Assembly (NCBI GenBank): GCA_014075255.1
Contig: CP046178.1
Coordinates: 2,002,894 to 2,066,893, forward strand
Direction of reading: 5' to 3'
DNA from: Gammaproteobacteria bacterium
GTDB taxonomy: Bacteria; Pseudomonadota; Gammaproteobacteria; UBA4575
DNA: 64,000 bases
Of this stretch, positions 46,535 through 56,508 are shown in pieces. The notes under the pieces are model-generated. The model was not told the DNA's origin and did not search any database. It saw only the letters and a program-made list of their open reading frames with translations. Positions within the stretch are counted from its first letter, which is position 1; every line of letters begins with the position of its first letter. Made by a program: the position numbers and the translations under genes.

Positions 46535-49500
46535 CTATGCAGTAATACTAAGCTTGTTAATTATATTGAGTAAAATGTCTTCGTCGTAAGGTTTTGTCAT
46601 ATATTCTGTAACACCGATGCGATGAGCTTCTTTCTTATGTTTATCCGTTGCACGTGATGTAATCATAATGATTGGTGTATTTTCTGTTTCTTTATTAGAG
46701 CGCAAGTGATCTGTTAATTCTAATCCATTCATGCGCGGCATCTCTAAATCAGTAAGTATGATGGAAGGCAGTTGTTTTTGAATAATATCAATCGCCTCTA
46801 CGCCATCTTTAGCCGTTGCAACATTAAAACCAAGATCTGTCATAAACTGCGCAAGTGATTTACGAGTACTGATTGCATCTTCGACTATAAGTGCATGTAT
46901 ATTATTAACATGTTCAGACTGTTTTTTCTTAATGTTTCGCGACCTTAAAATACTAGGGTCTGCAATATTTACGATGTCTAATAAATCTAGTACAGAAATT
47001 ACACTTCCGTCACCAATAATGGTTGAGCCCAGCAAACCCGACATTTTTGGTATAAAGCGGCTAAATGGTTTAACTACAATTTCTCGAGAGTCTAGAATTT
47101 TATCTATTAAAATGGCGTGACTATTATCAAACTCATCTTTGATGATTAGTACAGCTTGACTTGGGTCATCTGATTCAATTTTATGTTCATTGAATAGTAC
47201 ATTCTGTAAGTTAAATATTGGATAATGTTTTTGTTTATACGCAAAAAATGGCATGTTCTGTTTAGAAATAATGCTACCCGCACCAGGGTGTAAAATTTCT
47301 TCTACACCTCTGTTTGAAAGTGCTAGCGTGTTGTTAGCACAAGAAACCAATAATGCTTGAGTAGAATGGAAGGTCATAGGGATACTAAGTTCAATTTTTG
47401 TGCCAACACCATAATGGGTATTCATGGACACAGAGCCTTTTAAATCTCTTACATCTGCAAATACCACATCTAGTCCAACTCCTCGTCCGGATAGTTGGGA
47501 TATTTCTTCTTTAGTTGAAAAGCCATGCTGTAAAATTAGTTTTAAGGCATCTTCTTTTTCAAATGCAATATCTTCATGCAGAAGCCCCATTTCGAGTGCT
47601 TTTGATTTGATTCGATCAATGTCTAATCCGCGTCCATCATCTTCGCAGCTGATATATATTTGTTTTCCCTTCTTATGAAAGCGTAAATTTACAGAGCCAC
47701 CTTCAGTCTTTCCTTGCTGTTTTCGAGATTCTGCGGGTTCAATACCATGATCTATAGCGTTTCGAAGAATATGCATCAATGGATCGACAAGTTGATTGAG
47801 GATGTCGCTATCAATAAGGATATTTTCACCTACAATTTTAAGTTGTGCAGATTTATTTGATAGTTTATTGGCTTGTTTAACGCAGCGTTTCAATCTTTGG
47901 GTGATTGATTTAATGGGTACCATTCTTGTGCGCAACACTGCTTCTTGATTTTCTAATAATATGCGTCTTTGTACGGTAGAAAGATTTTCTAATTTTAATA
48001 GTGATGCCTCAATACTCATGGCAAATTCGTTTGAATCAGCTGCAGCTTCAATAAGTAAATTGGAATAAGTATTGAGTTCATTAAATTTATCCATTTCTAA
48101 TGGGTCAAACTTATCCTGTTTATTTTTTGGTGAAAACTGCGATGAAAATCCACGAACTTCGATTAAGTGTTCTAACTCATTAACCAAATTTTTAATTTTA
48201 TGGTTGTTGCTGCGCAGCTGTTTTGCGAATGTTTTAGAACGTAAGATATATTCTTGCATTTGGGCATTTGAGATTATGTTTTCATCAGCACGCTTGAGTA
48301 AATCATCTACTAAGCTAGTAGCAATTCGTAGTGATTGCTCCACTTGAGATTCTTTCTCTTTCTCGTCGTCTTCAATTTTTGAAGTTATATTTATTGGTGT
48401 TTCACTATTCTCTATTTTGTTGGCCGTAGATTCGTGATTATAATTAAAAGAGTCATTTTCTGCTGGGATTCCATGCTCATCAATGTGGTTTGCCCAATTT
48501 AATACTTCTTGTAATATCTGTAATGTCTCTTCAGGCGCTTGTCCCATTCCATGAAGATGCTCTGACATCTCTTCTAAACAGTCGGCAGCATTCTCAAGCA
48601 CACTATGTAATTTATGGGATGGTTTTTCATTTTCCTTGAGTAAAGCGTCCAGTATGTCTTCCAAGTGATGGGTTAAATTAGCAAGTCCTTGTATGCCAAC
48701 TGTATTACCTGCACCTTTTAAGGTATGCGCAATTCTCTTAGAGATTTCTAATTGCTTAAGGTAATCATGGCCTCTTAAGTGTTGAACAGCGAGTGAAAAT
48801 TCTGCGGTTTGATCAGGTAAATCTTGTAATAAACTATCAAAAAGTTCTTCCGGAACATCTTCTGGTTTATTTAGGTTAATATTTTCAAGGGTTGCATCAC
48901 GAATACGTGAGAGAGTTTGACTTGTGTCGCCCTCAATTTTTGAAGAATAGAAAGCATCTTCAAAATCCTTTTGCTCGACAGGTGTTAACTGTATTGGCCA
49001 GCAATCTAGGTTTAAGTAATCTAGTGCAGCTAGAATATAGTCAGAATCTTCGGGTGCAAATAAATATGCCTGTATAATATCGGGCCAATCGAGTAATGGT
49101 TCTATTAGAGTAGTAAGTTGATTTATGTCGCTATCGCGCACATGACTTAAAAATTTATGAATTTGCTTACAAAACTTTTTTAATCCTCGTAAGCCCACCA
49201 TTTCCGAAGCTGATCCGATGCGTTCAAGTTGGTCTATTTGAGTATCAAGTTCGTCTTGTAGATCAGACTCTTTTCTCTCTGATGACTCAATTAATGTAGT
49301 AAGTCTTTCTGTATGGGATGCTTGAATATCAACTATTTCGGCATTGATTAAATTTAAAAATTCTTGTTGTTCAGCACTTAAATTTGTTGATTCTTCTGGA
49401 GGGCGCTCAATCTTTGATTCTGGTTCAACTAGACTTTCAGGTATTTCTGTTTGCAGAACTAGAGTATCGGCGTTTGATTGTGTTGTATGGTTATGTTCGG

Positions 49501-49870
49501 AGCTATAGGCATAAGGCCAATCTGGATCGCATAGAAATTCTATAAGCCCCACAATGGTTTCTTCATCTTGGCGGTTTGAAATAAATTCACTGAAGTAAAC
49601 TGGCCAAGCGCAAATTAATTCAATTTGTTTTTCTGATGCAACTGATTCATAAAAAACGATCAGATTATTCTGAAATTGAGTGTAGAGATCTTCTAGTTCA
49701 ATATCATTATTTTTATTTGCATGATCTTTTAGTTGGTTAATTACTAAATCAAACTCAAGTAGAAGTTCACTTAGTTTATCAGGCTCTTGGTTTTCATTAT
49801 CCGACCAATTTTGGCTTAGATTGTTAAGACGCTCCAAATGTTCTAAGCAAAAATTAATATTTATTTCCAT
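46535..49870 (-). CDS. ChpA/PilL-like hybrid CheA histidine kinase
   Basis: A 1111-residue kinase of the type IV pilus chemosensory pathway. The N-terminal ~350 residues are helical with Glu/Asp-rich stretches and no canonical phospho-His. One clear Hpt domain has His382 in RIAHTLKGAGN. The CheA core follows: dimerisation, ATPase with N box ILRNAIDHG, G1 DDGRGLD and G2 GRGVGLDVV, a CheW-like domain, and a C-terminal receiver with Asp1041 in LTDLEMPRMNG. It is much shorter than Pseudomonas ChpA (about 2,500 residues). It is last in the minus-strand cluster, fed by the PilJ-like receptor. Confidence 0.9.
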   Translation of the reverse strand: MEININFCLEHLERLNNLSQNWSDNENQEPDKLSELLLEFDLVINQLKDHANKNNDIELEDLYTQFQNNLIVFYESVASEKQIELICAWPVYFSEFISNRQDEETIVGLIEFLCDPDWPYAYSSEHNHTTQSNADTLVLQTEIPESLVEPESKIERPPEESTNLSAEQQEFLNLINAEIVDIQASHTERLTTLIESSERKESDLQDELDTQIDQLERIGSASEMVGLRGLKKFCKQIHKFLSHVRDSDINQLTTLIEPLLDWPDIIQAYLFAPEDSDYILAALDYLNLDCWPIQLTPVEQKDFEDAFYSSKIEGDTSQTLSRIRDATLENINLNKPEDVPEELFDSLLQDLPDQTAEFSLAVQHLRGHDYLKQLEISKRIAHTLKGAGNTVGIQGLANLTHHLEDILDALLKENEKPSHKLHSVLENAADCLEEMSEHLHGMGQAPEETLQILQEVLNWANHIDEHGIPAENDSFNYNHESTANKIENSETPINITSKIEDDEKEKESQVEQSLRIATSLVDDLLKRADENIISNAQMQEYILRSKTFAKQLRSNNHKIKNLVNELEHLIEVRGFSSQFSPKNKQDKFDPLEMDKFNELNTYSNLLIEAAADSNEFAMSIEASLLKLENLSTVQRRILLENQEAVLRTRMVPIKSITQRLKRCVKQANKLSNKSAQLKIVGENILIDSDILNQLVDPLMHILRNAIDHGIEPAESRKQQGKTEGGSVNLRFHKKGKQIYISCEDDGRGLDIDRIKSKALEMGLLHEDIAFEKEDALKLILQHGFSTKEEISQLSGRGVGLDVVFADVRDLKGSVSMNTHYGVGTKIELSIPMTFHSTQALLVSCANNTLALSNRGVEEILHPGAGSIISKQNMPFFAYKQKHYPIFNLQNVLFNEHKIESDDPSQAVLIIKDEFDNSHAILIDKILDSREIVVKPFSRFIPKMSGLLGSTIIGDGSVISVLDLLDIVNIADPSILRSRNIKKKQSEHVNNIHALIVEDAISTRKSLAQFMTDLGFNVATAKDGVEAIDIIQKQLPSIILTDLEMPRMNGLELTDHLRSNKETENTPIIMITSRATDKHKKEAHRIGVTEYMTKPYDEDILLNIINKLSITA

Positions 49871-49908
49871 GAGCTTATTCTAGTTTATTAATATACTTAA
49901 CTATTTGA

Positions 49909-52188
49909 TTATGCGCTTGCCGATTTAATAGTAGTGCTTTTTTTGCTATCTTCCTGATTACTCAGAACACTCTCAATTTCAGGCACCTCAATATTTTTAA
50001 TTGAGTTAGTCTGTTGCATTGATTTACTTTCTGGAAGTTTGAAAGACTGAATAGTTGTTAATAGACGTTTAGAATAGGCTACAAGGTTGTTAGTACTTGT
50101 TACTTGGGTTTTTAAATATTTATCTGTTTTTCTAGTGCTTAAAACGATACCCTTAGACTGCTCAACTAGTTCTAAGCTTACGTTCGCTTGATCTTTAGAA
50201 CTTTGAGTAATTCTTTCAACTGCCTGTACTAGATCTTCCGTTGATTTTTCAGTCAATTTCATTGCAGAGCCTGCTTGTTCGGCAAGTTGAGTACCATTGG
50301 CTACTTGGCTAATAGCTTTACTCATGGCAGTTACTGTATCGTTAGTTTCTGTACGAATATTACTCACTAATGAACCAATTTCTGTTGTAGCTTCGCGCGC
50401 ACTTTCGGCGAGCCGTTGTACTTCGTCAGCGACCACTGCAAAACCACGCCCTGCTTCACCTGCTGATGCGGCGTGCATGCTGGCATTTAGTGCGAGGATA
50501 TGGGTTCGTTCAGCAATACTGTTGATTAAATTTACAATTCCCGTAATTTCTTGCGATCGTTCGCCTAGCCGCTTAATTCTTTTTTCAGTTTCACGAATAG
50601 TGTCACGAATACTATTAATGCCTTCTACTGATTTATTTACTGCATTTAAGGCGTATTGAGTATTTTGAAGAGCATTATCAGCTCTAGTGTTCGCATCGAT
50701 AGCATCCGTGGAGATTTTGTTCATCGCAGTTGATGATTTGTTCAGTTCATTTACTGTTTTTTGAACTTGCTGTCGTTCATGCTCAGCAACTGAGATAACT
50801 AAGTTTGATTGTTTTTGAACCAGCCTGGAAACTCCCGCTACATAAGTCGATATGCTTTTTACATCATTAAGGGCTCCTGCAGTTTCTTTTGTTAATAAAT
50901 TTAGTGAATCACCCACTGCTCCGGTTACATCTTCAAATACAGGGACCTTAACAGTGAAATCTTTCCTTCCTAATTGAGCCACAGCTTTAATTAACTCAAT
51001 TACTGATTCATTGAGTTGTTCGTTTTCTTTTTCTGATTCGGAGAGTTGCGCAACTTTCTCATCTAATAATTTATCAAATGAGGAGGATAATTCACCTAAT
51101 TCGTCTTTTCGTTGTGTATGTACTCGGGCTGATAGATCTCCCTGATTTACTGCATGTATCGTATCTAATAGTTTGTTAATTGGTTTTCTGATTGAATCAC
51201 CAAAGAAATAAAGTAATGAGGAGATCAAGGCCGCAATTGCAAGCAATAAGGTAGAAACCACTATTGTTGTAAAAATTGTACTTTTCTCTAGTACAGCCTG
51301 GTTTTGAGTAATGCTCAATTTAGATGATTGGCCCATTTCGTCAAACATTGGGCCGAGCATGAAATCGTAAAGCTCTGTATATTCATTTGCATTACGTTTA
51401 TTAGTTACTATTTCATCTACAATATGAATGTAATTGCTAATTTTATTAGTTAAGTAAAGTCTATCTTTTGTATTTAGAGAAGTTGCTTTTAATTCTAAGT
51501 TGAATATTTTAGCCTCGAGTTTTAAATCTTCAAATGATTCAGTTAAATCTATAGATTGTAAAATATGTTTTTCATGCGAGCGTAATTTTGCAATAGAGGT
51601 GAATAATTTTGGATTTGTTGAAGATTTAGTATTAGTTTCAATTGAGTTAATTGAATCATTAGCCTTCAGTCGTAGTCCCTCTGAGTTGGTGAATCCAACT
51701 AGTTGATTGAATTTTACAATATCAGAAAATGATATTTTATAATTTTCAACAACTGTTGACGCTTGCGTGATCAGCTGAGATATATAATCAGTAGGCATTT
51801 CTACCTCATTAATGACTATTTCTTTGGAATTAGATGCATCAATGGTGCTGCCTAATGACCGTAGCCCTTCCATATTCTTTTCTAACAGCTGTACATGTTT
51901 AGCATGTTCATCAAGAGGGGCATTGTTATAAGTTTGGCCTGTTGATGCAGAAATACTTAATAAAAAATCTTTTTCAAAACGTCTAACTTTAAAATAATTT
52001 TTTTGAGCCTCACTAATTAATTGCCCATATTCAATAAATAAATTAGTTCGTTCTGTAGAGGCACGAGCATTATTAACTATAAACCAATAAGTTGCAGTGG
52101 TTGCAATAAAACCAATTGCAACAGTAATAAATAATATTGTTAATTTTTTATTTATCGATATATTTGAAATTAAATTTGAATTGACCAT
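49909..52188 (-). CDS. pilJ: PilJ-like methyl-accepting chemoreceptor
   Basis: A 759-residue membrane receptor. The first helix is at about 18-36, a long periplasmic helical domain (PilJ-type) runs to ~305, and a second helix is at about 310-332. A HAMP domain with RKPINKLLDTIHAVNQGDLSARV follows, then a long coiled-coil signalling domain. The tip sequence HILALNASMHAASAGEAGRGFAVVADEV (residues ~555-580) is typical of PilJ. No CheR/CheB pair accompanies it here. It sits 40 bp downstream of the CheW-like gene. Confidence 0.9.
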   Translation of the reverse strand: MVNSNLISNISINKKLTILFITVAIGFIATTATYWFIVNNARASTERTNLFIEYGQLISEAQKNYFKVRRFEKDFLLSISASTGQTYNNAPLDEHAKHVQLLEKNMEGLRSLGSTIDASNSKEIVINEVEMPTDYISQLITQASTVVENYKISFSDIVKFNQLVGFTNSEGLRLKANDSINSIETNTKSSTNPKLFTSIAKLRSHEKHILQSIDLTESFEDLKLEAKIFNLELKATSLNTKDRLYLTNKISNYIHIVDEIVTNKRNANEYTELYDFMLGPMFDEMGQSSKLSITQNQAVLEKSTIFTTIVVSTLLLAIAALISSLLYFFGDSIRKPINKLLDTIHAVNQGDLSARVHTQRKDELGELSSSFDKLLDEKVAQLSESEKENEQLNESVIELIKAVAQLGRKDFTVKVPVFEDVTGAVGDSLNLLTKETAGALNDVKSISTYVAGVSRLVQKQSNLVISVAEHERQQVQKTVNELNKSSTAMNKISTDAIDANTRADNALQNTQYALNAVNKSVEGINSIRDTIRETEKRIKRLGERSQEITGIVNLINSIAERTHILALNASMHAASAGEAGRGFAVVADEVQRLAESAREATTEIGSLVSNIRTETNDTVTAMSKAISQVANGTQLAEQAGSAMKLTEKSTEDLVQAVERITQSSKDQANVSLELVEQSKGIVLSTRKTDKYLKTQVTSTNNLVAYSKRLLTTIQSFKLPESKSMQQTNSIKNIEVPEIESVLSNQEDSKKSTTIKSASA

Positions 52189-52227
52189 AGTAATGTCCTA
52201 TTGAGACGCCTGATGTATAAAAAAGAG

Positions 52228-52809
52228 TTAAGTTTTTAAAGATTGAATGAATAAAGGAAAATTTATACATACCCATTTTTGATCATCATGTGTATAAGCA
52301 TATTCCACGTACTCTTGTATTATTTTAGGTAAGTTAGAGTAATCATTTAGTTTTGCATCATCGGCGACACTAATAAGCATTGGTAGCTGATCTAGTAGTA
52401 ATCCAATGGCATCTTCACCTTTGCCAATAATCATAATGTTATTACTATTGGCATTAATATTTTTGGTTTCACCTAATACAGTTTTTTCTATATCAATTAT
52501 CGGGATAATATCCCCTCGAATGTTAGCAACTCCTATAATCCAATCGGCAGCTAAAGGAATAGGGAATACACTGTTATCTTCGAGTAATTCGCTAGGGGTA
52601 TTTTTGTCAATCAAAATATGTAAAGTATTGAATTTAATTCCATATAGCTGGTTACTTTGATTAGTAGAATTCTTTTCTGGCGTAGACTTGTAAGCAGCTT
52701 CAAGTTTTTCAATTAGCTTTTCATTTTCTTTTAGCCATACTGAACCAGTGTGCGCAGTGTTTGACGCATCAATAATTTCATTAAAATTTGAATTGGAAAC
52801 CTTATCCAT
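52228..52809 (-). CDS. pilI: PilI-like CheW adaptor
   Basis: A 193-residue CheW-domain protein linking receptor and kinase. The CheW core spans about 55-190, with NIRGDIIPIIDIEK (about 106-119) being the typical strand-turn-strand signature. The first ~50 residues are an extension. It overlaps the preceding receiver gene by 1 bp, which couples translation. Confidence 0.85.
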   Translation of the reverse strand: MDKVSNSNFNEIIDASNTAHTGSVWLKENEKLIEKLEAAYKSTPEKNSTNQSNQLYGIKFNTLHILIDKNTPSELLEDNSVFPIPLAADWIIGVANIRGDIIPIIDIEKTVLGETKNINANSNNIMIIGKGEDAIGLLLDQLPMLISVADDAKLNDYSNLPKIIQEYVEYAYTHDDQKWVCINFPLFIQSLKT

Positions 52810-53171
52810 CAGATATGCTTATTAATTTCTGTCATTATCTGATCAGAGGTAAATGGTTTTCCCACTAATGCTTTGCCACCTTGCAGCTCTGCCCAGACGC
52901 GATCTGCTTTTTGGCATTTCCCAGTTACAAAGACTATAGGTATGTTTTTAGTCTCTTTGTTAGCAATAATTTCACGACATGCTTCAAACCCATCTTTATT
53001 ATTCATAATGACATCCATAAATATTAAATCTGGGTGGATGCTTGCTGCTTTATCTACTGCTTCTTGGCCAGAGACTGCCGTAACGACTTGATATCCGGCA
53101 TTTGTGACAATAGCTTTTAAAACTTCTAAATCAAGTTTAGAGTCATCGACGATTAATACTTTACTGCTCAT
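52809..53171 (-). CDS. pilH: PilH-like single-domain response regulator
   Basis: A 120-residue stand-alone receiver. The acidic pocket is DDSK at the N-terminus, the phospho-Asp is in LIFMDVIMNNKDG (about residue 52), and the switch Thr and Lys are in FVTGKC and VGKPFT. In the type IV pilus system such proteins control retraction. It follows the PilG-like gene by 15 bp and overlaps the CheW gene by 1 bp. Confidence 0.9.
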   Translation of the reverse strand: MSSKVLIVDDSKLDLEVLKAIVTNAGYQVVTAVSGQEAVDKAASIHPDLIFMDVIMNNKDGFEACREIIANKETKNIPIVFVTGKCQKADRVWAELQGGKALVGKPFTSDQIMTEINKHI

Positions 53172-53186
53172 AATGTCTTGTCCTCA

Positions 53187-54050
53187 TTAGATAAGAAATC
53201 CAGTCACTATTTTTTCAAATTTTTCGTGTTCAACTGGTTTTGTTAAGTATGAATCACAACCCGCTAACTTCCCTTTAACTCTATCGAATGGAGAGGATCG
53301 GCTCGTTAACATTACAACAGGGATATTTTTAGTAGCCTTGTTACGCTTAATTAATTTACAAACTTCATAGCCATCTATTCCAGGCATGACTACATCAAGA
53401 AATATAAAATCAAAACGACTGTTTTGAAGTAAAAAAATTGCTTCTCGCCCGCTAGAAGCATGTTGGACTTCATAATCCATAAGGCGCAGCTTCATATCTA
53501 ACGCTTTTCTTACAGGTAAGCTATCATCAACGATAAGTACATTGCGTTTGTTGCGTCCATTATCTTTGCTTGGTTCGTTACCAATAAAAGTTTCTAATTC
53601 TTGATTTGAAAGTTCAGATTTGTAGTTGCGAATGCTTGAATGGGTAGTCTCTGATTCAATTTCTTCAGTAGGTTCTTCAATCCGTAATTCTGGCGTATAT
53701 TTAAAATTCTTAACAGTGACCTCATCGAGACACTTAAGAATTCGAGTAGGGGAAAAGGGCAACGATGTGTTGCTATACTGTTCTTTTGTATTATTGTTTC
53801 GACTCGCAAATACCGTTGCACACATACTAACGCCATTGCTTCCTACATATTTTTCGTTCCATTCATCTGTAGCGGTAGGGTCATCTGCATTAACAATTAA
53901 AATATCAGTTTCTTCATCTTCTTCTAGATTTGATAATGAATAGGTGCGCGCACGTCCTTCTGTTATGGCTAAAATACGTTTTAGCACATTGTGATCTTTA
54001 AGCTGAATCCCGCACAGTTTGATACGGAACGACCTTGTCATTTCATTCAC
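53187..54050 (-). CDS. PilG-like response regulator with extra N-terminal domain
   Basis: 287 residues from a GTG at 54050. AAGGAA, 7 bp ahead, selects this GTG over the ATG three codons later. The C-terminal receiver (about 165-287) is complete: VDDSLPVRK, phospho-Asp219 in FLDVVMPGIDG, LTSRSS and YLTKPVE. The N-terminal ~120 residues are not a standard receiver: strands and helices such as ILIVNADD near 50 and SPTRILKCLDEV near 104 suggest a receiver-like fold lacking the phospho-Asp site. An acidic linker joins them. It begins the chemosensory operon, where a ~135-residue PilG would be usual. Confidence 0.82.
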   Translation of the reverse strand: MNEMTRSFRIKLCGIQLKDHNVLKRILAITEGRARTYSLSNLEEDEETDILIVNADDPTATDEWNEKYVGSNGVSMCATVFASRNNNTKEQYSNTSLPFSPTRILKCLDEVTVKNFKYTPELRIEEPTEEIESETTHSSIRNYKSELSNQELETFIGNEPSKDNGRNKRNVLIVDDSLPVRKALDMKLRLMDYEVQHASSGREAIFLLQNSRFDFIFLDVVMPGIDGYEVCKLIKRNKATKNIPVVMLTSRSSPFDRVKGKLAGCDSYLTKPVEHEKFEKIVTGFLI

Positions 54051-54466
54051 TTTAGCTTCCTTGCGTAGTGAATTTTATAAATACTATTTTCACAAAATGG
54101 CCACCAGTCAGTGTGTATAAAAGGTTTTAATGACTGTAATCCCATTATCTTTTTTGTGACCTGTAACCCGTTTAAGCGGGATACTTTTTCAGATATAGGG
54201 CCTTAATATACCGTTGGATACGAAGGCACATTTGCTGTTTGATGCTAGAAAATTAGCAGTTATAGGGAGCTATGAATAATTGTTTTTTACAGGGGCTCAG
54301 AAGGGCTCGAGCCTACGATTAATGGATTATAAGTTCTTACCGGAGGATCAAGCGCTACACGAAATTCAGCTTTCTAAACAGGTAACAATTAAATACTTAC
54401 TGAATACAGCCGACTATCAGAACACCTTTGCGGAATGCTCTAATAGAACTTTTTGATTAGTGGGGT
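54051..54466. other. 416-bp spacer between the chemosensory operon and tRNA-Ile2
   Basis: It holds the promoter and leader of the minus-strand chemosensory operon. A 44-codon frame at 54322-54456 (plus strand) lacks a ribosome site and is not called. A short CCCG/CGGG hairpin is near 54167. No further structure is supported. Confidence 0.5.
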
Positions 54467-54543
54467 TGGTGGGCCCTCGCAGACTTGAACTGCGGACCTG
54501 CCGATTATGAGTCGGATGCTCTAACCAACTGAGCTAAGGGCCC
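54467..54543 (-). tRNA. ileX: tRNA-Ile2 (anticodon CAU, lysidine-modified), CCA encoded
   Basis: A 77-nt gene read on the minus strand, from GGGCCCTTAGCTCAG to a genome-encoded CCA. The anticodon loop CTCATAA carries CAT. The acceptor stem has C4-G69 and C5-G68, features that TilS uses to pick tRNA-Ile2, and position 27-43 is not the U-A pair of elongator tRNA-Met; therefore Ile2 rather than Met is inferred. One unusual T27-C43 mismatch closes the anticodon stem. It lies 80 bp downstream of rpoD on the same strand. Confidence 0.88.
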
Positions 54544-54623
54544 TGAACAAAAAACATATAGGATAATACAGAGTTTGTTGAAGGTACTCTATTTCTCGTG
54601 CAACTTCATTTGTTCAAATGACC

Positions 54624-56432
54624 TTATTCAATTTCAAGGAAACTTCGTAATTGTTCGGAACGACTAGGATGTCGAAGTTTACGTAATGCTTTGGCTTCGA
54701 TCTGACGAATACGTTCACGTGTTACGTCGAACTGTTTGCCCACTTCTTCTAGTGTGTGGTCAGTATTCATATCAATACCGAAACGCATGCGCAGCACTTT
54801 TGCTTCGCGAGGTGTGAGTGAGGCAAGTATTTCACGCGTGGCTTCTCCTAAACCTTCGAAGGCAGCCGAATCTACGGGCGATTCGATCGTAGCATCTTCA
54901 ATGAAATCACCAAGATGTGAATCTTCATCATCTCCAATCGGAGTTTCCATCGAAATAGGTTCTTTGGCTATCTTAAGTACTTTACGTACTTTGTCTTCAG
55001 GCATTTCCATGCGTTCTGATAGTTCTTCAGGTGTCGCTTCACGACCCATCTCTTGTAGCATTTGACGCGATATACGATTGAGTTTGTTAATGGTCTCAAT
55101 CATATGCACTGGGATTCGAATGGTACGTGCCTGGTCAGCAATGGAACGTGTAATGGCCTGTCGAATCCACCAAGTAGCATAGGTAGAGAACTTGTAACCG
55201 CGGCGATATTCAAATTTATCTACCGCTTTCATTAAACCAATATTGCCTTCTTGAATTAAGTCTAAGAACTGTAAGCCGCGATTGGTGTATTTCTTTGCAA
55301 TCGAAATAACTAAACGTAAATTTGCTTCAACCATTTCTTTCTTGGCACGTCTTGCTTTAGCTTCACCAATTGACATGCGACGGTTAATGTCTTTAATTTC
55401 GCCAACTGTAAGGGCGATTTCACCTTCAATTAGAATGAGCTTTTCTTGTTCTTTTTTAATTTCTGGTTTGAATTCGATAAGTGCCGTAGAAAACTTTGCT
55501 TTAGCGTGTGTATCTATCCATTTAACATCGGTTTCACTACCTGTGAAAGACTCAATGAATTTGCTGCGCGGCATTTTCGCGTTATGCACACAAACTTGCA
55601 TAATGCTGCGTTCGTGAGACCGGATGCGGTTCATCATTTTGCGCACATCTTCAGTAAGAATGTCTACGATTTTTGGTACTAACTTGACCATCGTAAATTC
55701 TTCAGCAAGTTTTTCACGCGCCTTGGCTAGTTTTTTCTCATCATCTGCAACTGCAGGACTTGAAAGCTTTTTGAATAACTTTTCTAAACCTTTAAAGTAA
55801 GCACGAGCCTCCTCGGGATCAGGTCCGGTATCTACTTCTTCTTCTTCATCATCGCCAGTCTGATTTTTTTCTCTTTCTGCTTGTTGTTGTGCAGCAGGTG
55901 GAGGAATGGCATCAGTGTCTTCATCTGGATCAATAAAACCGGTAATCAAGTCAGTTAGTCGTAGCTCTTCGGCTTCAACCTTGTTGTACATAAATAATAA
56001 TTTTTCGATCGTCGCGGGATAGTGACCAATCGCGAATAGAACTTGACGCAAACCATCTTCAATACGCTTGGCGATTTTAATTTCGCCCTCGCGTGTTAAT
56101 AGGTTAACAATGCCCATTTCACGCATATACATGCGAACCGGGTCTGTAGTGCGGCCAAATTCACTATCTACTGTTGCTAACGCAGCAGCAGCTTCTTCTT
56201 CTACATCATCATCAGTGGCCGTGCTGTCAGATATTATTAAACTGTCTGCATCCGGCGCTTGTTCATGGACTTTGATTCCCATGTCGTTAATCATGCTAAC
56301 GATGTCTTCGATTTGTTCAGGGTCAACAATTCCGCTAGGCAAGTGGTCATTTACCTCTGCATAAGTGAGATAACCTTGTTCTTTGCCTTTGGCGATAAGT
56401 TGTTTAATGCTGGATTGTTGATCTTCGTCCAT
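54624..56432 (-). CDS. rpoD: RNA polymerase primary sigma factor sigma-70
   Basis: Directs core RNA polymerase to housekeeping promoters. It is 602 residues with region 1.1 (1-80), region 1.2 (about 95-130, with [11 protein letters not shown]), a non-conserved acidic insert (about 135-375), region 2 with [12 protein letters not shown] and the -10-reading [13 protein letters not shown] (about 415-428), region 3 and region 4 with the -35 helix [18 protein letters not shown]. It lies 76 bp downstream of dnaG, the usual macromolecular-synthesis pairing. Confidence 0.97.
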   Translation of the reverse strand: MDEDQQSSIKQLIAKGKEQGYLTYAEVNDHLPSGIVDPEQIEDIVSMINDMGIKVHEQAPDADSLIISDSTATDDDVEEEAAAALATVDSEFGRTTDPVRMYMREMGIVNLLTREGEIKIAKRIEDGLRQVLFAIGHYPATIEKLLFMYNKVEAEELRLTDLITGFIDPDEDTDAIPPPAAQQQAEREKNQTGDDEEEEVDTGPDPEEARAYFKGLEKLFKKLSSPAVADDEKKLAKAREKLAEEFTMVKLVPKIVDILTEDVRKMMNRIRSHERSIMQVCVHNAKMPRSKFIESFTGSETDVKWIDTHAKAKFSTALIEFKPEIKKEQEKLILIEGEIALTVGEIKDINRRMSIGEAKARRAKKEMVEANLRLVISIAKKYTNRGLQFLDLIQEGNIGLMKAVDKFEYRRGYKFSTYATWWIRQAITRSIADQARTIRIPVHMIETINKLNRISRQMLQEMGREATPEELSERMEMPEDKVRKVLKIAKEPISMETPIGDDEDSHLGDFIEDATIESPVDSAAFEGLGEATREILASLTPREAKVLRMRFGIDMNTDHTLEEVGKQFDVTRERIRQIEAKALRKLRHPSRSEQLRSFLEIE

Positions 56433-56508
56433 TTTGTTCCAAACTCAGATTTGAAGGATTGCTGGGTGAACCGGCAAGTCTATCAGAAAACACTGATATA
56501 GGTAGTAC

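Noticed and set aside
54322-54456. 44-codon frame on the plus strand upstream of tRNA-Ile2
   Set aside because: No Shine-Dalgarno and no recognisable motif.
54467-54543. Reading this tRNA as elongator tRNA-Met
   Set aside because: Anticodon CAU fits both, but C4-G69 and C5-G68 and the lack of U27-A43 favour Ile2.
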